Assembly (NCBI GenBank): GCA_025455725.1
Contig: JALOLY010000001.1
Span: 1-60,136, forward strand
Origin: Amoebophilaceae bacterium
GTDB lineage: Bacteria; Bacteroidota; Bacteroidia; Cytophagales; Amoebophilaceae
Direction of reading: 5' to 3'
Length of the DNA: 60,136 nt
The position numbers and the translations under genes were made by a program. Below, piece after piece: positions 1-11,455 of the stretch (positions are counted from its first letter, which is position 1; each line of letters opens with the position of its first letter). The notes under the pieces were generated by a model. The model was given only the letters and a program-made list of their open reading frames with translations, did not search any database and had not been told where the DNA came from.

Positions 1-873
1 TACCACACCCGCTAAGCCAATCAGCATGAGCGTCAGCTGCAAAGAGGGATCGAAGACTGAGATGATGAGAAATTGATTGCGGAGTTGCTTCGCACTCTTA
101 CCCATTAGCAGACGCTGCATCTCGCAAGGATCCACCATACCCAAGGGTATAATCCAAATGAATATATGAGTGAGGTAGTATATAAACCGGGGATGATCCC
201 ATATTTGTAACTTTTCTTGGGGAACGTGTTCAAAGATGGCTTTCATGCCCCCGGCTTCCTCCACGGTAATGATAGCCAGGATAGGAATACCAATGAGAAG
301 TACTAGAAATTGAAAGCCATCGGCGGTGGTCACCGATCTAATGCCTCCACGGGCAGTGTAGAGCGCAAGGAGTATGCCTCCCAGCACGATGGTATCTTGG
401 CTGTGCCAACCCAACAAGGATTGGCCAACCTTTCCCAGCATGCTCAACTCCATGGTGGCAATGCAAAAGGTGATAAAGAGTCCCAACAAACCAGCCATGA
501 TCTTGCTTGTGGGGCCATAGAGGGTACCCACTAAGTCGCCCATGGTTAGGCACGTTGGGAACTTGGCTGCATGGGGTGCGACGAACAGGGCTCTAAATAA
601 AAAGTTGAACATGAGTATTAGTAGGGCAACGGTGGCGATCACGCCATCGGCAAAAATCACATCAGTGAAGTCAAACACATTGGTTCCTGACATATTCATG
701 GCCAAGTAGGTGAGCACCAGGGCCATTGTACCAAAAGATTTATTGGCTACAATGTATTCACGAACACTTTTGATGCCCTTACCCGACCGAAGCCCTATCA
801 CCAGTGTGATAAGAAAGAAAGCGACTACAATGCCTAAGTCCATATTATTGATATGCATGGTCATAGTGTCCAT
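1..873 (-). CDS. Sodium:solute symporter (SSF) family protein, partial (3' end runs off the window)
   Basis: Reverse-complement translation from ATG at 873: MDTMTMHINNMDLGIVVAFFLITLVIGLRSGKGIKSVREYIVANKSFGTMALVLTYLAMNMSGTNVFDF..., a multi-TM SSF-like N-terminus, open to the window edge and so absent from the ORF track. Confidence 0.8.
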   Translation of the reverse strand, partial: MDTMTMHINNMDLGIVVAFFLITLVIGLRSGKGIKSVREYIVANKSFGTMALVLTYLAMNMSGTNVFDFTDVIFADGVIATVALLILMFNFLFRALFVAPHAAKFPTCLTMGDLVGTLYGPTSKIMAGLLGLFITFCIATMELSMLGKVGQSLLGWHSQDTIVLGGILLALYTARGGIRSVTTADGFQFLVLLIGIPILAIITVEEAGGMKAIFEHVPQEKLQIWDHPRFIYYLTHIFIWIIPLGMVDPCEMQRLLMGKSAKQLRNQFLIISVFDPSLQLTLMLIGLAGVV

Positions 874-1006
874 AATTTTAGAGGATCTTCAATAACGTAT
901 CTTTGCGTTTTTCCCGTTCAGGGCTGAGTCTAATACGCCAGCGGCCCTTTCCTATCTCAATCTGGTAAATGCGCCCAATATAATCATACTCGGTAATGCC
1001 TAAACT

Positions 1007-2524
1007 GTGAACGACATGCCTTCTTTTAAATCATTGCTCAGCAAACCGGTGGCTTCTTGGGTAATCCGTCAACAGTATCGCTGGAGCCAAGATCCCGTGG
1101 TCACCCAATGGCAAGTTTTCAAGCGACTAATCAAGCGTGCTCAGTATACGCTTTTTGGCCGAATACACCATTTTGACACCATTCAGAATTACGAAGATTT
1201 CAAAGCCTGTGTTCCTGTCAGGGATTATGAGGGGTTGATTGTCTACATCGACAAGATAAAAGCAGGTGTAGATAATGTATTATGGCCCGGTAAGCCCATG
1301 TACCTGGCTAAGACCTCCGGAACTACTTCGGGAAGCAAGTACGTTCCCATCACTAAAGACTCCATGCCACACCATCTCCGTGGTGCACGCAATGCTTTGC
1401 TCAACTATATCCACGAAACAGGAAAATTAGACTTTCTAGCCAGTAAAATGGTCTTCTTGTCGGGGAGTCCACAGCTAGACTATGTGGGGGACATTCCTAC
1501 CGGGAGACTTTCAGGGATTGTCAATCACCATGTACCGGCCTATTTACGACGCAACCGGCTGCCTAGCAATGCCACCAACTGTATAGAAGACTGGGAGGCC
1601 AAGGTAGATGCCATAGTTGAGGAGACACTACACACCAGGATAGGCTTGATAGCTGGCATTCCGCCTTGGGTGCAGATGTACTTGGACAAGCTCCAGCAGC
1701 GTAAAGGACAACGCATCAAGGATATTTTCCCAGAACTCTCTTTATTGGTCCATGGGGGCGTTAACTTCGCACCTTATAGTGCTAAGCTCTTTGATACTAT
1801 AGGCTATTCTATTGATACCATCGAGACGTATCCCGCTTCAGAGGGGTTTATTGCTTTTCAGGATTCGCAGCAAGCAGAGGGCTTATTGTTGCAGTTGAAC
1901 AGTGGCATGTTTTTTGAGTTCATCCCTGTCAACGAATACGCTAGACAGCATCCCACCAGATTGTGCATTGAAGAAGTGGCACTAGGCGTTGACTACGTCA
2001 TCATTTTAAGCACTAATGCAGGGTTGTGGGCCTACAATCTGGGCGACACCGTCAAATTCGTGTCAAAGGCTCCTTATAGAATTGTTGTGACCGGGCGCAT
2101 CAAACATTTTATTTCTGCATTTGGAGAGCATGTCATTGCAGAAGAGGTAGAGAAAGCCATGCAGTATGCCCTGGCCAAGTATTCAGAGACTGTGTTGGCG
2201 GAGTTTACAGTAGCGCCACAAGTAAGTAAGCAGCCCGGTATGCCTTCCTATCATGAATGGCTCATTGCTTTTGTCTATCCACCGCGAGACTTGCAAGCTT
2301 TTGCTCAATATTTGGATCAGATGCTGCGTCGGTTGAATGCTTATTACGATGATTTGGTCACAGGAAAAGTCTTGCAGTCCCTCCAAATTACACAGCTTAC
2401 ACAAGATGCTTTTAAGAAACACATGCAAGCACAGGATCAATTGGGTGGACAAAATAAGGTAGTACACCTAGCCAATGACCGTACTCTAGCCGATGCACTA
2501 CTGGTGTATAAGATGGGGGTTTAA
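1007..2524 (+). CDS. GH3 auxin-responsive promoter family protein (acyl-adenylate-forming)
   Basis: 505 aa ORF with GH3-like motifs (LAKTSGTTSGSKYVPIT, YPASEGFIAFQ, YNLGDTVKF). Confidence 0.85.
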   Translation: MNDMPSFKSLLSKPVASWVIRQQYRWSQDPVVTQWQVFKRLIKRAQYTLFGRIHHFDTIQNYEDFKACVPVRDYEGLIVYIDKIKAGVDNVLWPGKPMYLAKTSGTTSGSKYVPITKDSMPHHLRGARNALLNYIHETGKLDFLASKMVFLSGSPQLDYVGDIPTGRLSGIVNHHVPAYLRRNRLPSNATNCIEDWEAKVDAIVEETLHTRIGLIAGIPPWVQMYLDKLQQRKGQRIKDIFPELSLLVHGGVNFAPYSAKLFDTIGYSIDTIETYPASEGFIAFQDSQQAEGLLLQLNSGMFFEFIPVNEYARQHPTRLCIEEVALGVDYVIILSTNAGLWAYNLGDTVKFVSKAPYRIVVTGRIKHFISAFGEHVIAEEVEKAMQYALAKYSETVLAEFTVAPQVSKQPGMPSYHEWLIAFVYPPRDLQAFAQYLDQMLRRLNAYYDDLVTGKVLQSLQITQLTQDAFKKHMQAQDQLGGQNKVVHLANDRTLADALLVYKMGV

Positions 2525-2721
2525 CATTCATGAGGTTCAGCATAGATATGGGAGATTGGTAGGGCATCCGACATTAGTGGGGTAAGGGCTGCACAAGCAC
2601 TCTGACGAGTTTATAGCCGTAGAAAATCCTACGAAACAATAATTAATGTCCTATTTGCGTGGCATAGCCACCGTACAATAACTTGTAGTCGTTTTAAAAA
2701 CCTTTAGACAACAGTAAAGTT

Positions 2722-4035
2722 ATGGGAACTCTAGCTATGATTATTCAGTTTTTGTTGGGGCTCTCTATCATTGTTGGACTGCATGAATTGGGACATTTGC
2801 TCTTTGCGAAGCTCTTTGGTATGCGGGTAAAAAGTTACTCCATTGGATTCCCACCAAAAATTTTCCGGTTCGAATGGGGCGAAACGGAGTATTCTCTTGG
2901 GGCTATTCCCTTGGGTGGAGCAGTGAAGATTGCAGGTATGATCGATGAATTACCCGATTCCACTAATGCTTCCAGTATACCCAGTCCCTGGGAATTCAGA
3001 GCTAAACCTGCTTGGCAACGGCTATTGGTTATACTGGGAGGTATTTTCTTCAACATCGTTAGCGGTATTATCATTTATACGGCCATAAACTTTGCCTTTG
3101 GCGATACATATCTCACCAAAGAAGAAGTCAACAGACATGGCATCGTGCCCAATGCTGTAGGAAAAAGCTTGGGTTTCAGAGAAGGCGATCAGGTCATCGA
3201 CATTGGCGGACGAGACTTCGAGAGGTTTACGGACGTACTGCAACCACGTACCCTGTTGGCAACAGGTAGCTACTACACAGTGCTACGAGAGGGTCGGGCA
3301 GTACGCATCGATATTCCGGCAGATTTGATTGAAAAATTATCAGTATTCAAGGGACAGGGAGGCTTTGTCACTCCTAGGGCGCCTTTTATCGTAGGTCAGG
3401 TCCAACAGCAAAGTGGGGCTGCCCAGGCTGGTCTACAATCTGGTGACCGGATTGTGGCAGTGGCCGGAAAGGATACGATCTACTTGCATCAACTTAAAGA
3501 GGCACTAGAGGCAGAAGCGGGGAAGCAAGTGCTCATACATTACGTGCGAGCAGGCGCCACGCAGGTCACCACAGCCCAAGTGAATGACGAGGGGAAACTA
3601 GGGTTTCAACCCGAGATCCTCCTTGTGTACGAAAAGAAAAGCTATGGTATAGGCCAAGCCGTAGTACTAGGATTTTCACATACTTTTGAGGTAATGAAGA
3701 CCAACGTTGTGGCTTTAGGAAAGCTACTCACTGGGCGGCTTTCACCGATGAAATCTTTGAGTGGTCCTGTTGGCATTGCTCAGATATTTGGTAAGAATTT
3801 TGACTGGATCCGGTTTTGGAATGTCACAGGTTTTTTATCGTTGACCTTAGCTTTTACCAATCTTTTACCCATTCCTGCCCTGGATGGTGGACATACTCTG
3901 TGGATCATCTATGAAATGGTTACGGGCCGTCGCCTCTCGGACAAGTTCTTGGAAACTGCACAAAAGATTGGTATGAGCATCTTACTTTTTTTGATTGGCT
4001 ACGCCGTTCTTAACGATTTGTATAAACTGTTTTGA
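2722..4035 (+). CDS. rseP: RIP metalloprotease RseP (site-2 protease, PDZ domain)
   Basis: HELGH near the N-terminus, PDZ-like segment, C-terminal NLLPIPALDGGH. Confidence 0.93.
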   Translation: MGTLAMIIQFLLGLSIIVGLHELGHLLFAKLFGMRVKSYSIGFPPKIFRFEWGETEYSLGAIPLGGAVKIAGMIDELPDSTNASSIPSPWEFRAKPAWQRLLVILGGIFFNIVSGIIIYTAINFAFGDTYLTKEEVNRHGIVPNAVGKSLGFREGDQVIDIGGRDFERFTDVLQPRTLLATGSYYTVLREGRAVRIDIPADLIEKLSVFKGQGGFVTPRAPFIVGQVQQQSGAAQAGLQSGDRIVAVAGKDTIYLHQLKEALEAEAGKQVLIHYVRAGATQVTTAQVNDEGKLGFQPEILLVYEKKSYGIGQAVVLGFSHTFEVMKTNVVALGKLLTGRLSPMKSLSGPVGIAQIFGKNFDWIRFWNVTGFLSLTLAFTNLLPIPALDGGHTLWIIYEMVTGRRLSDKFLETAQKIGMSILLFLIGYAVLNDLYKLF

Positions 4036-4489
4036 ACCCTACGCTGCTAGTTTGTTCTCATTGTGGGTCTATCTCCGTATCTGTGCTTCCTTTTCGCGTC
4101 CCCGGAAGGGGATCGTGGCCTTTCGCGTACAGGTAAAAGTGAGCCCTCGGTGGTGAGGTGGACGAACGATAAGACAAAAAGTTTTATGGGAGGGAGACCC
4201 TTGGGGTGTATTTTGAACAGCTTTGGAAGGGTGCCCATATCTTTTTCTACAGGTTTTGGGGCGTGAATTACTAATTTCTTGTAAGCTTTGCCGAGCTTTT
4301 GAGCTATTTTTAGGCGGTGAGGGTTGCTCCAAAGGATAATCATGGTTCTGTCAATTTTGGGGACAAGCCGCAGTAGGCGCGTTGGGCTCCATTCATTGCA
4401 GCGTAGATTCACTTTGGCATCCTAATTGTAGCTGTGTTGGTGTGCAAGCAGTTGGTCTGCTATGTTATTATGCCCTAACGCCCTAATTT

Positions 4490-7000
4490 TTGACAACTAT
4501 GCATTTTCAAGTACCCCCTTCCTTCAACAACTCATTGCTATCGGGCCTAGGCAAAGAAAGTACTGATGAAATGATCCAGTTGGTAGTGACAGAAGAAGGT
4601 AGCCAAGAAACAGAAAAGGTAACCCCGGATGCGCTGCCTTTGCTACCACTCAAACAGGTAGTGTTGTTTCCGGGCCTAATCATCCCTTTGACATTACGGC
4701 GCCAGAAACTTATTCAACTGGTCAAGAAAGTACACCAGACAGACGGTTTAATAGGTGTAGTAGCTCAAAAACATGCGCATGTAGAAGATCCTGGAGCCAA
4801 AGACATTTTCCGTGTTGGCACTATAGCCAAGGTGTTGAAGGTGATTGTCTTCCCTGATGGCAACACCACTATCATTTTACAAGGAAAGCAACGATTTAAG
4901 GTGAAAACCATCTTGGCAGAAGTACCACACTTGCTTGCTCAGGTACGTCCCCTGAAGACTAAGGCTTTTAATACGCAGAAGAAAGAGGCCAAAGCCCTGA
5001 TGCATTCCCTCAAAGAAGTGGCCAATAATATCCTTAGCTTAAGTCCAGAGGTGCCACCCGAGGTGCGAATAGTCTTGCACAACATCAAAGATCCAGACTT
5101 CCTTACTTACTTTTTGTCTGCTAATATCAACGTAGACATCGCAAAGAAGCAGCATCTTTTGGAGATTAACGACAGCAGCAAACGTGCCACCTTGTTGTTG
5201 CAGTATTTGCTCAAGGATTTAGAGTTCACACAACTAAAAAGGCAGATCCAAAGTAAGGTACACACAGACATTGACCAGCAGCAGCGCGACCAGTATCTCA
5301 GGCACCAGATTAGAGTATTGCAAGAGGAACTGGGCGACGGTGACGTGGAAGAATTAGAAGAGCTACGGGCCAGGGGGAAAAAAAAGAAGTGGCCCGAGGA
5401 AGTGGCTACCTTCTTTAAGAAAGCCATAGACAAAGCCGAGCGCCTCAGCCCACACAACCCAGACTACCCCACGTTGATTAACCATGCTGAACTGTTATTA
5501 GAGTTGCCTTGGGGCATATTCACCAAAGATAATTTGGACTTGAAGCAGGCTACTAAAATCCTGGACAAAGACCATTTTGGTCTGGAAAAAGTCAAGGAGC
5601 GGATCTTAGAGTACTTGGCTGTACTACACCTCAAGCAAGACATGAAAGGCCCCATCTTGTGCTTGTACGGTCCCCCAGGTGTGGGAAAGACTTCTTTGTG
5701 CAGATCTATTGCCCAGGCATTGCACCGGAAGTATGTCAGAATATCGCTGGGCGGTTTAAACGATGAAGCAGAGATTAGGGGGCATAGAAAGACCTACATT
5801 GGGGCAATGCCTGGCAAGATCATACAGCATATCAAGAAGAGCCAAGCTTCTAATCCTGTTTTTGTGCTCGACGAGATTGATAAAATTAGTGGCATGCGCG
5901 GCGATCCAGCAGCAGCTTTGCTAGAGGTGCTGGATCCTGAGCAAAATGATACGTTTGTGGACAACTTCTTAGAGGTGCCTTATGATTTGTCTAAGGTCTT
6001 ATTCATTGCCACAGCCAATACGCTAGATTCCGTTCCTCCAGCCCTACAAGACAGGATGGAGGTTATTGAATTGAATGGCTATACGGTAGAAGAAAAAGTA
6101 GAGATTGCTAAGAGGCACTTATTTCCCAAACAACGCAGGGCTCATGGCCTAAAGGCTAGTGATGTGGGTATATATGACAATACCATGGCAAAACTGATCG
6201 AAGATTATACCCGAGAGTCGGGTGTCAGAGAGTTGGAACGCAAACTAGGAGGAGTACTTAGAAAAGTAGCTAAAGCAGTGGCTTCAAAAGAAAGCTACCC
6301 TCGAAAGCTTAGAAAAAGTGACCTTGCTCAGCTTTTAGGCGTGGCTCCGTTCGATCAAGAGATTTATCAACACCATACTTTACCGGGAGTGGCTATTGGA
6401 CTGGCCTGGACACCTGTAGGGGGGGAAATCCTTTTCATTGAGGCCAGCTTGAACAAAGGGAAAGGTAAACTGACGCTCTCGGGGCAGCTAGGCGATGTTA
6501 TGAAAGAATCTGCGATAACGGCTCTGTCTTACATCAAGGCCTATGCAGATACTTTAGGTATTGATGACCGCGTTTTTGACCAATACGATTTGCATGTGCA
6601 TGTGCCCGCGGGGGCTGTGCCCAAAGATGGTCCCTCGGCAGGTATTACCTTGCTCACAGCATTGGCCTCTCTTTATACGCAACGCAAAGTCAAAGATAGA
6701 CTGGCCATGACGGGGGAGATCACCTTGCGGGGCAAGGTACTCCCTGTGGGAGGCGTTAAAGAAAAGATATTGGCGGCCAAACGTGTGGGTATCCAAGAGA
6801 TTATCTTGAGCAGTAAAAATCGGAAGGATATTAAGGAAATTAATGCGCGCTATACAAAGAATCTTATCCTACACTATGTGGGACATGTGGAGGAAGTGCT
6901 GCAACAAGCACTCCAACCCCAGAAAGCTAAAAATGCGCGAACCTGGCAGCTGGTCAAGGAAACAACACACCTTCTTACTGCGCAGTCGACTTATTCATGA
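4490..7000 (+). CDS. lon: ATP-dependent protease Lon (ATG at 4499 is an alternative start)
   Basis: [15 protein letters not shown]-domain, GPPGVGKTS Walker [12 protein letters not shown] catalytic Ser motif. Confidence 0.97.
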   Translation: MTTMHFQVPPSFNNSLLSGLGKESTDEMIQLVVTEEGSQETEKVTPDALPLLPLKQVVLFPGLIIPLTLRRQKLIQLVKKVHQTDGLIGVVAQKHAHVEDPGAKDIFRVGTIAKVLKVIVFPDGNTTIILQGKQRFKVKTILAEVPHLLAQVRPLKTKAFNTQKKEAKALMHSLKEVANNILSLSPEVPPEVRIVLHNIKDPDFLTYFLSANINVDIAKKQHLLEINDSSKRATLLLQYLLKDLEFTQLKRQIQSKVHTDIDQQQRDQYLRHQIRVLQEELGDGDVEELEELRARGKKKKWPEEVATFFKKAIDKAERLSPHNPDYPTLINHAELLLELPWGIFTKDNLDLKQATKILDKDHFGLEKVKERILEYLAVLHLKQDMKGPILCLYGPPGVGKTSLCRSIAQALHRKYVRISLGGLNDEAEIRGHRKTYIGAMPGKIIQHIKKSQASNPVFVLDEIDKISGMRGDPAAALLEVLDPEQNDTFVDNFLEVPYDLSKVLFIATANTLDSVPPALQDRMEVIELNGYTVEEKVEIAKRHLFPKQRRAHGLKASDVGIYDNTMAKLIEDYTRESGVRELERKLGGVLRKVAKAVASKESYPRKLRKSDLAQLLGVAPFDQEIYQHHTLPGVAIGLAWTPVGGEILFIEASLNKGKGKLTLSGQLGDVMKESAITALSYIKAYADTLGIDDRVFDQYDLHVHVPAGAVPKDGPSAGITLLTALASLYTQRKVKDRLAMTGEITLRGKVLPVGGVKEKILAAKRVGIQEIILSSKNRKDIKEINARYTKNLILHYVGHVEEVLQQALQPQKAKNARTWQLVKETTHLLTAQSTYS

Positions 7001-7058
7001 TGTATCACTAGTGAGCCAAGTACTCGATCGGCAAATTACTCGGTAACTCAAAAAACCA

Positions 7059-8441
7059 ATGGACCAGTATCTCACTCCTCAGGAAATTGTAAAAGCACTG
7101 GACAAATACATTATCGGGCAGCGAGCAGCCAAGCGCAATGTGGCTATTGCTTTGCGAAACCGTTGGAGGCGTATGCATGTCTCACCCGCCATGCAGAGCG
7201 ATATTACTCCTAATAACATTTTAATGATCGGGCCCACTGGTGTGGGCAAGACAGAGATTGCCAGGCGATTAGCTAAGCTAGCAGATGCACCTTTTGTTAA
7301 AGTAGAAGCTTCTAAGTTCACAGAAGTGGGTTACGTGGGCCGTGATGTAGAGAGTATGGTTAGGGATTTAGTGGAGCATGCTGTCAATATGGTCAAAGCG
7401 GCTAAAGAAGAAGAAGTTAAAGAAAAAGCAGCCCAGCTTGTAGAAGACTTGATTCTTGATGCACTTATTCCGCCTGTTGCTAAACCCAGCGAAACAAAGA
7501 GAGACACGACGAGCATGCCGACTTCTGAACAGGAGCCCAGTGAACTGAATCAACAAACACGGGAACGGTTTAGGTTGAAGATTAGAAGTGGAGAACTGGA
7601 TGATAGGAAAATTGAAGTGAACGTCAGCAAGCCTGGTGGTGTGGGGGTAGGTATGATTGGTGGTGGAATGATGGACGAGGCAGCTATGATGAATTTGCAG
7701 GATATGCTCAGCAGTATGCTACCCCAAAAAACGAGAAAAAAGAAGCTCACGATTGGGGAAGCCAAGAAACTTCTTTTGGCAGAAGAGGCAAACAAACTCA
7801 TTGACATGGATGTGGTCAAGGAAGAAGCGCTGAGCAAAGCCCGTAATACGGGTATCATTTTTATTGACGAAATCGATAAAATAGCAGCTAAAGCTGGCCA
7901 AGGAGGTGGCGTTGACGTGAGCCGAGAAGGCGTACAACGAGATTTATTGCCCATTGTGGAGGGGAGTGCTGTTAGTACCAAGTATGGAACGGTTCATACC
8001 GATCATATCTTGTTCATTGCTGCCGGTGCTTTTCATGTTTCCAAGCCTTCTGATCTCATTCCTGAACTACAAGGCCGCTTCCCCATTCGTGTAGAACTGG
8101 ATAACCTCACCCAAATAGACTTTGTTAGCATTTTGACGGAGCCCAAAAATGCCCTGACCGCACAGTATAGAGCACTATTTGAAGCGGAGGGCGTAGCAGT
8201 TTCTTTTGACGCCGAGGCCATAGAAGCGATAGCCACTGTGGCTCACCAGATCAATGAGACAGTGGAGAATATTGGTGCCAGAAGGTTGCATACGGTGATG
8301 AGCCACTTACTCAATGACTTTTTGTATGATGTTCCAGACAAGATCAAGCCCAAAGAGCAGATCAAGATTACAAAAGCCTTGGTAACCACTTGTTTGGCTG
8401 AGTTGGCTCAAAGGAAAGACTTGAGTGAGTATATCCTGTAA
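7059..8441 (+). CDS. hslU: ATP-dependent protease ATPase subunit HslU
   Basis: LTPQEIVKALDKYIIGQ, GPTGVGKTEIARRLA, C-terminal DLSEYIL. Confidence 0.96.
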   Translation: MDQYLTPQEIVKALDKYIIGQRAAKRNVAIALRNRWRRMHVSPAMQSDITPNNILMIGPTGVGKTEIARRLAKLADAPFVKVEASKFTEVGYVGRDVESMVRDLVEHAVNMVKAAKEEEVKEKAAQLVEDLILDALIPPVAKPSETKRDTTSMPTSEQEPSELNQQTRERFRLKIRSGELDDRKIEVNVSKPGGVGVGMIGGGMMDEAAMMNLQDMLSSMLPQKTRKKKLTIGEAKKLLLAEEANKLIDMDVVKEEALSKARNTGIIFIDEIDKIAAKAGQGGGVDVSREGVQRDLLPIVEGSAVSTKYGTVHTDHILFIAAGAFHVSKPSDLIPELQGRFPIRVELDNLTQIDFVSILTEPKNALTAQYRALFEAEGVAVSFDAEAIEAIATVAHQINETVENIGARRLHTVMSHLLNDFLYDVPDKIKPKEQIKITKALVTTCLAELAQRKDLSEYIL

Positions 8442-8517
8442 TTTTTCTAAGATATTGTGAATACGACATCATTGTCATACCAAATAGAAAATGAATGAAA
8501 AGTAAGCTGGGTGGGCA

Positions 8518-9027
8518 ATGACGTTGATCTATGTGCTTTTGTCAGGATTGTTGCTGGTAGCCGCCTTGTTCGTCCTCCTTGCGACGCAGGTTTTTTATGC
8601 AGCCCTGGGGTTCTTGTGTGTCTTGTTGGGTATGGCTGCTCTCTATTTTTTGCAAGGAGCCTCTTTTGTAGCTGTTGCATGTGTGATCGTGTACGGAGGG
8701 GGGAGCTTGGTACTGGTCTTGTTCAGCACCTTTCTGCTGCCTCTAGGTACTAAGCCTACGCAGCAGCGGACTAAGTGGATAGCTGTTGGCTCAGTATTAG
8801 GCCTGTGGGGGGGAGGGCTGTGGCCGCTGGCTCATTTTGCGATATGCACCTTGCAGCAGCAAGAGCCGGTTATTCCACTGCAGGCAAATGCCATCACGGG
8901 ACTAGGGCTGCAACTTCTAGGACCGTATGTTTTGGCCTTTGAGTGGGTAGGTGTCTCCCTACTTATAGCATTAGTAGGTGTTGCTGGTGTCATGGGGCAG
9001 CAGTCTTCTTCTCGTCATGTCTCTTAA
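8518..9027 (+). CDS. nuoJ: NADH-quinone oxidoreductase subunit J-like
   Basis: 169 aa, five TM-like segments, VIVYGGGSLVLVLFS resembles the NuoJ VxVYAGAI core. Confidence 0.75.
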   Translation: MTLIYVLLSGLLLVAALFVLLATQVFYAALGFLCVLLGMAALYFLQGASFVAVACVIVYGGGSLVLVLFSTFLLPLGTKPTQQRTKWIAVGSVLGLWGGGLWPLAHFAICTLQQQEPVIPLQANAITGLGLQLLGPYVLAFEWVGVSLLIALVGVAGVMGQQSSSRHVS

Positions 9028-9362
9028 ACCGGCATCTTTGCTCTGGGGCACTCTTGAGGTTACTTGAGTGTGTGCTACTTAAGTATAGAAGCCTTCAATA
9101 TCATGCATGATGCTGGTTGGCTATCAATAAATAAAGACCAGACCCTACGATTGACCGTACTATGTGGCGCTTAAATTAGGATTTTTGTGCGGTTTTCAAT
9201 AAAATTGCGCATTATTGCAATAGGAGACCGTCTTTGTTTAGCAACTTGCTGTTGGTTTTATTTCGTTTCCGGTGAAAAGTAGGGGAAGAAAGGGAAAAAC
9301 GTGGGTTACGTACTGACCGTCAGCATATTAATTGTTGTGTAATTCATACCATACTACGATAC

Positions 9363-9944
9363 ATGAAAAAAAGTATACTTGTCATCTCCTTTATACTGTT
9401 TGCAAGCCTACTTCTAGGTGCCTGTGGTAGCGAACTAGTACTAGCGCCGGCAAAAGAAAAAGCTACAGTAGCAGAGAAAGAAGAGGAAGTAAAAGAGAGT
9501 GCCGCCACTAAAGCCCAGACAACGGTTCAAAAAGAAGGGGAGCATCGGTACAAAGAAGAAAAAGTAGCAGCGGTAGCAAAATCTCAAGAAGGAAGAGGCA
9601 AAGAAAAAGAGGAGAAATCGCCCATCGTAGTAGATGCAACGCCTAATGGCGACATGGCGGATGCTTCATTCGTGTCACCATCCAATAGCGACATAGTAGA
9701 TCTCTCATCCGTGGCACCGTCTGATGGCGACGTGGTCGATTATTCATCTGTGGCAGCGCCTGATGGCGACGTAGTCGATTATTCATCTGTGGCAGCGCCT
9801 GATGGCGACGTAGTCGATTGTTCATCCGCGGTAGCGCCTGATGGCGACGTGGTCGATTGTTCATCCGCGGTAGCGCCTGATGGCGACGTGGTCGATTGTT
9901 CATCCGCGGTAGACGCCACCTTTAACAAAGGTAGAAGTACCTGA
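9363..9944 (+). CDS. Repeat-containing lipoprotein, probably frameshifted near its 3' end
   Basis: Signal peptide with lipobox (LLLGAC), E/K-rich segment, then tandem 13-aa units VDYSSVAAPDGDV / VDCSSAVAPDGDV; the +1 frame stays open to 10053 after the repeat. Confidence 0.7.
   Translation: MKKSILVISFILFASLLLGACGSELVLAPAKEKATVAEKEEEVKESAATKAQTTVQKEGEHRYKEEKVAAVAKSQEGRGKEKEEKSPIVVDATPNGDMADASFVSPSNSDIVDLSSVAPSDGDVVDYSSVAAPDGDVVDYSSVAAPDGDVVDCSSAVAPDGDVVDCSSAVAPDGDVVDCSSAVDATFNKGRST
9660..9912 (+). repeat. Tandem 39-bp coding repeat (about 5 good copies plus degenerate 5' copies)
   Basis: Repeated gcgcctgatggcgacgtggtcgattgttcatccgcggta and variants. Confidence 0.93.
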
Positions 9945-10469
9945 CGTTACGCCTGCTGATGCCACTCTGGAAGAAACAAATTCATCAGATTTTACACGTG
10001 AACATGCGCTAATGGATGATTTGAAAGCTTTTTTTCCTTTCCTTTCCTTTTAAGGTCCGCCTACAGTTTCTACTCGTCGCGCTTCTTAGGGAACAGTTTG
10101 TGCCCTCACTGTTCCTTGGACTTCCACGAGTCCAAGGGGCTACTTTGTCGTAGCTATGACAGCAAGTAGGGACATACGGCTGTGCAGGATATTCAAACTA
10201 GGGGTTTTGTGTATCTCTCAGTGGTCTCAGGACAAAAACTTTCCTTCACTTTTGTATAGAAGCCGTCAAACATTCTTGCTTCCCAAAATACATAGCTAAG
10301 ATATTTTCTTGTGTGCCTTTGGCTTATTATACGCTGAGAGTCTAAAAAATCCGAGACCTTTGCACGTCGCATTGTAAATAGGTGCATTTTTTAGTAAACC
10401 GGGGCTGTTGGCTATCAAGCTTCCGGTGATCAAGGAGCGAGTTTCAGGAAGTGTTGTAGGTGTAGAAGA

Positions 10470-11455
10470 GTAGATGTTAGTGGAAGAACAAGGGAGCGAA
10501 AGTTTTTTCGTCTAACCAACACCTTAATAGGCTGGGCTGTGTTGGCAAAAGAGCTTGATAAGGTTGGTAAGCGCTCTGTTGAGGATGCAGTGGGCAGGCC
10601 TGCCTATTATCCCCTGGTACTACTCAAGATGATGCTCCTACAAACCTGATATCATCTCTCTTCTCTGACATGGAGGTAGAAGACATGGTCCGTGATACTC
10701 TTACCTGCTAGTCCCTTTTGTGGTTTACGCGTAGAAGACGTCGTACCTGACCATAGTACGCTCAGCTGTTGTTAGAAGCGAGCTATCCGGGGGGAGAGCC
10801 ATGCATAAGGTTGCTGTCTCAACTCCATAGACCACCACGTGCGGCGTGGTATCTGTAGTGCCACAAAGTGGTAGCATAATCGGTGCTGCTATCATGCCTA
10901 TGGCCCGCAAAGCCCGGGGAAAGTCCACTTATATACTTGCAGAGTACCCCCAATACCTCTCTCACCAAGAAAGTGCCGTCTAGCGTAGAGCTAGAAGTAC
11001 GTTGGGTCAAAAAGGGAAGTAAGCTCCAGTATGGCCACAAGCGTCATTACCTGGCAGCTGAAGACAAAGACTTAGTCGTAGCGGTACACACTACCGTTGC
11101 CAACGTCCGTGTTGGGCAGTGTATGGCATCCAGTCTTGATCAAGTAACACTCCCTGCAGGTAGTCAGATCTTAGCAGATAAAAAGGGTATGGTTCATCCA
11201 ATAACGGTCAACTATTACGCCAGAGAGGTCGACGTAGTGGTATCCAACGTAAGGCCCACCAGCATAGGCCCTTCTCTGTCTGCGCAAAACGCTACAACAG
11301 GTTGATGGATCGTAGTCGCTATAGAATAGATCGGGTATTTGGTTTGGTAGGCTAGAAGCCAGGTATGTAGGCATGGCCAAGTCCCGTGGGCAGCATGTTC
11401 TGGAGGCTATCACTTACAACTTATACAGATTCCTGGGGATTATCATGTCGAAAGC
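10470..11455 (+). pseudogene. Degenerate IS5-family transposase
   Basis: Pieces in several frames: FFRLTNTLIGWAVLAKELDKVGKRSVEDAVGRPAYYPLVLLKMMLLQT, YHLSDMEVEDMVRDTLT, FCGLRVEDVVPDHSTL, VRWVKKGSKLQYGHKRHYLAAEDKDLVVAVHTTVANV, ILADKKG, GMAKSRGQHVLEAITYNLYRFLGI. Confidence 0.8.

Noticed and set aside
4047-4412. Overlapping short ORFs between rseP and lon (121 aa minus, 67 aa plus, 87 aa minus), considered as a gene or structured RNA
   Set aside because: No recognisable domain, competing frames, and no RNase P, tmRNA or SRP RNA hallmark motifs found.
7550-7981. 143 aa minus ORF inside hslU
   Set aside because: Antisense shadow of conserved hslU; low-complexity composition.
9643-9903. Minus ORF MNNRPRRHQALPR... 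repeated
   Set aside because: Antisense shadow of the 39-bp repeat, which is open in more than one frame; no independent support.
10193-10387. 64 aa minus ORF MHLFTMRRAKVSDFLDSQR...
   Set aside because: Overlaps the presumed IS inverted repeat and has no recognised domain; insufficient support.
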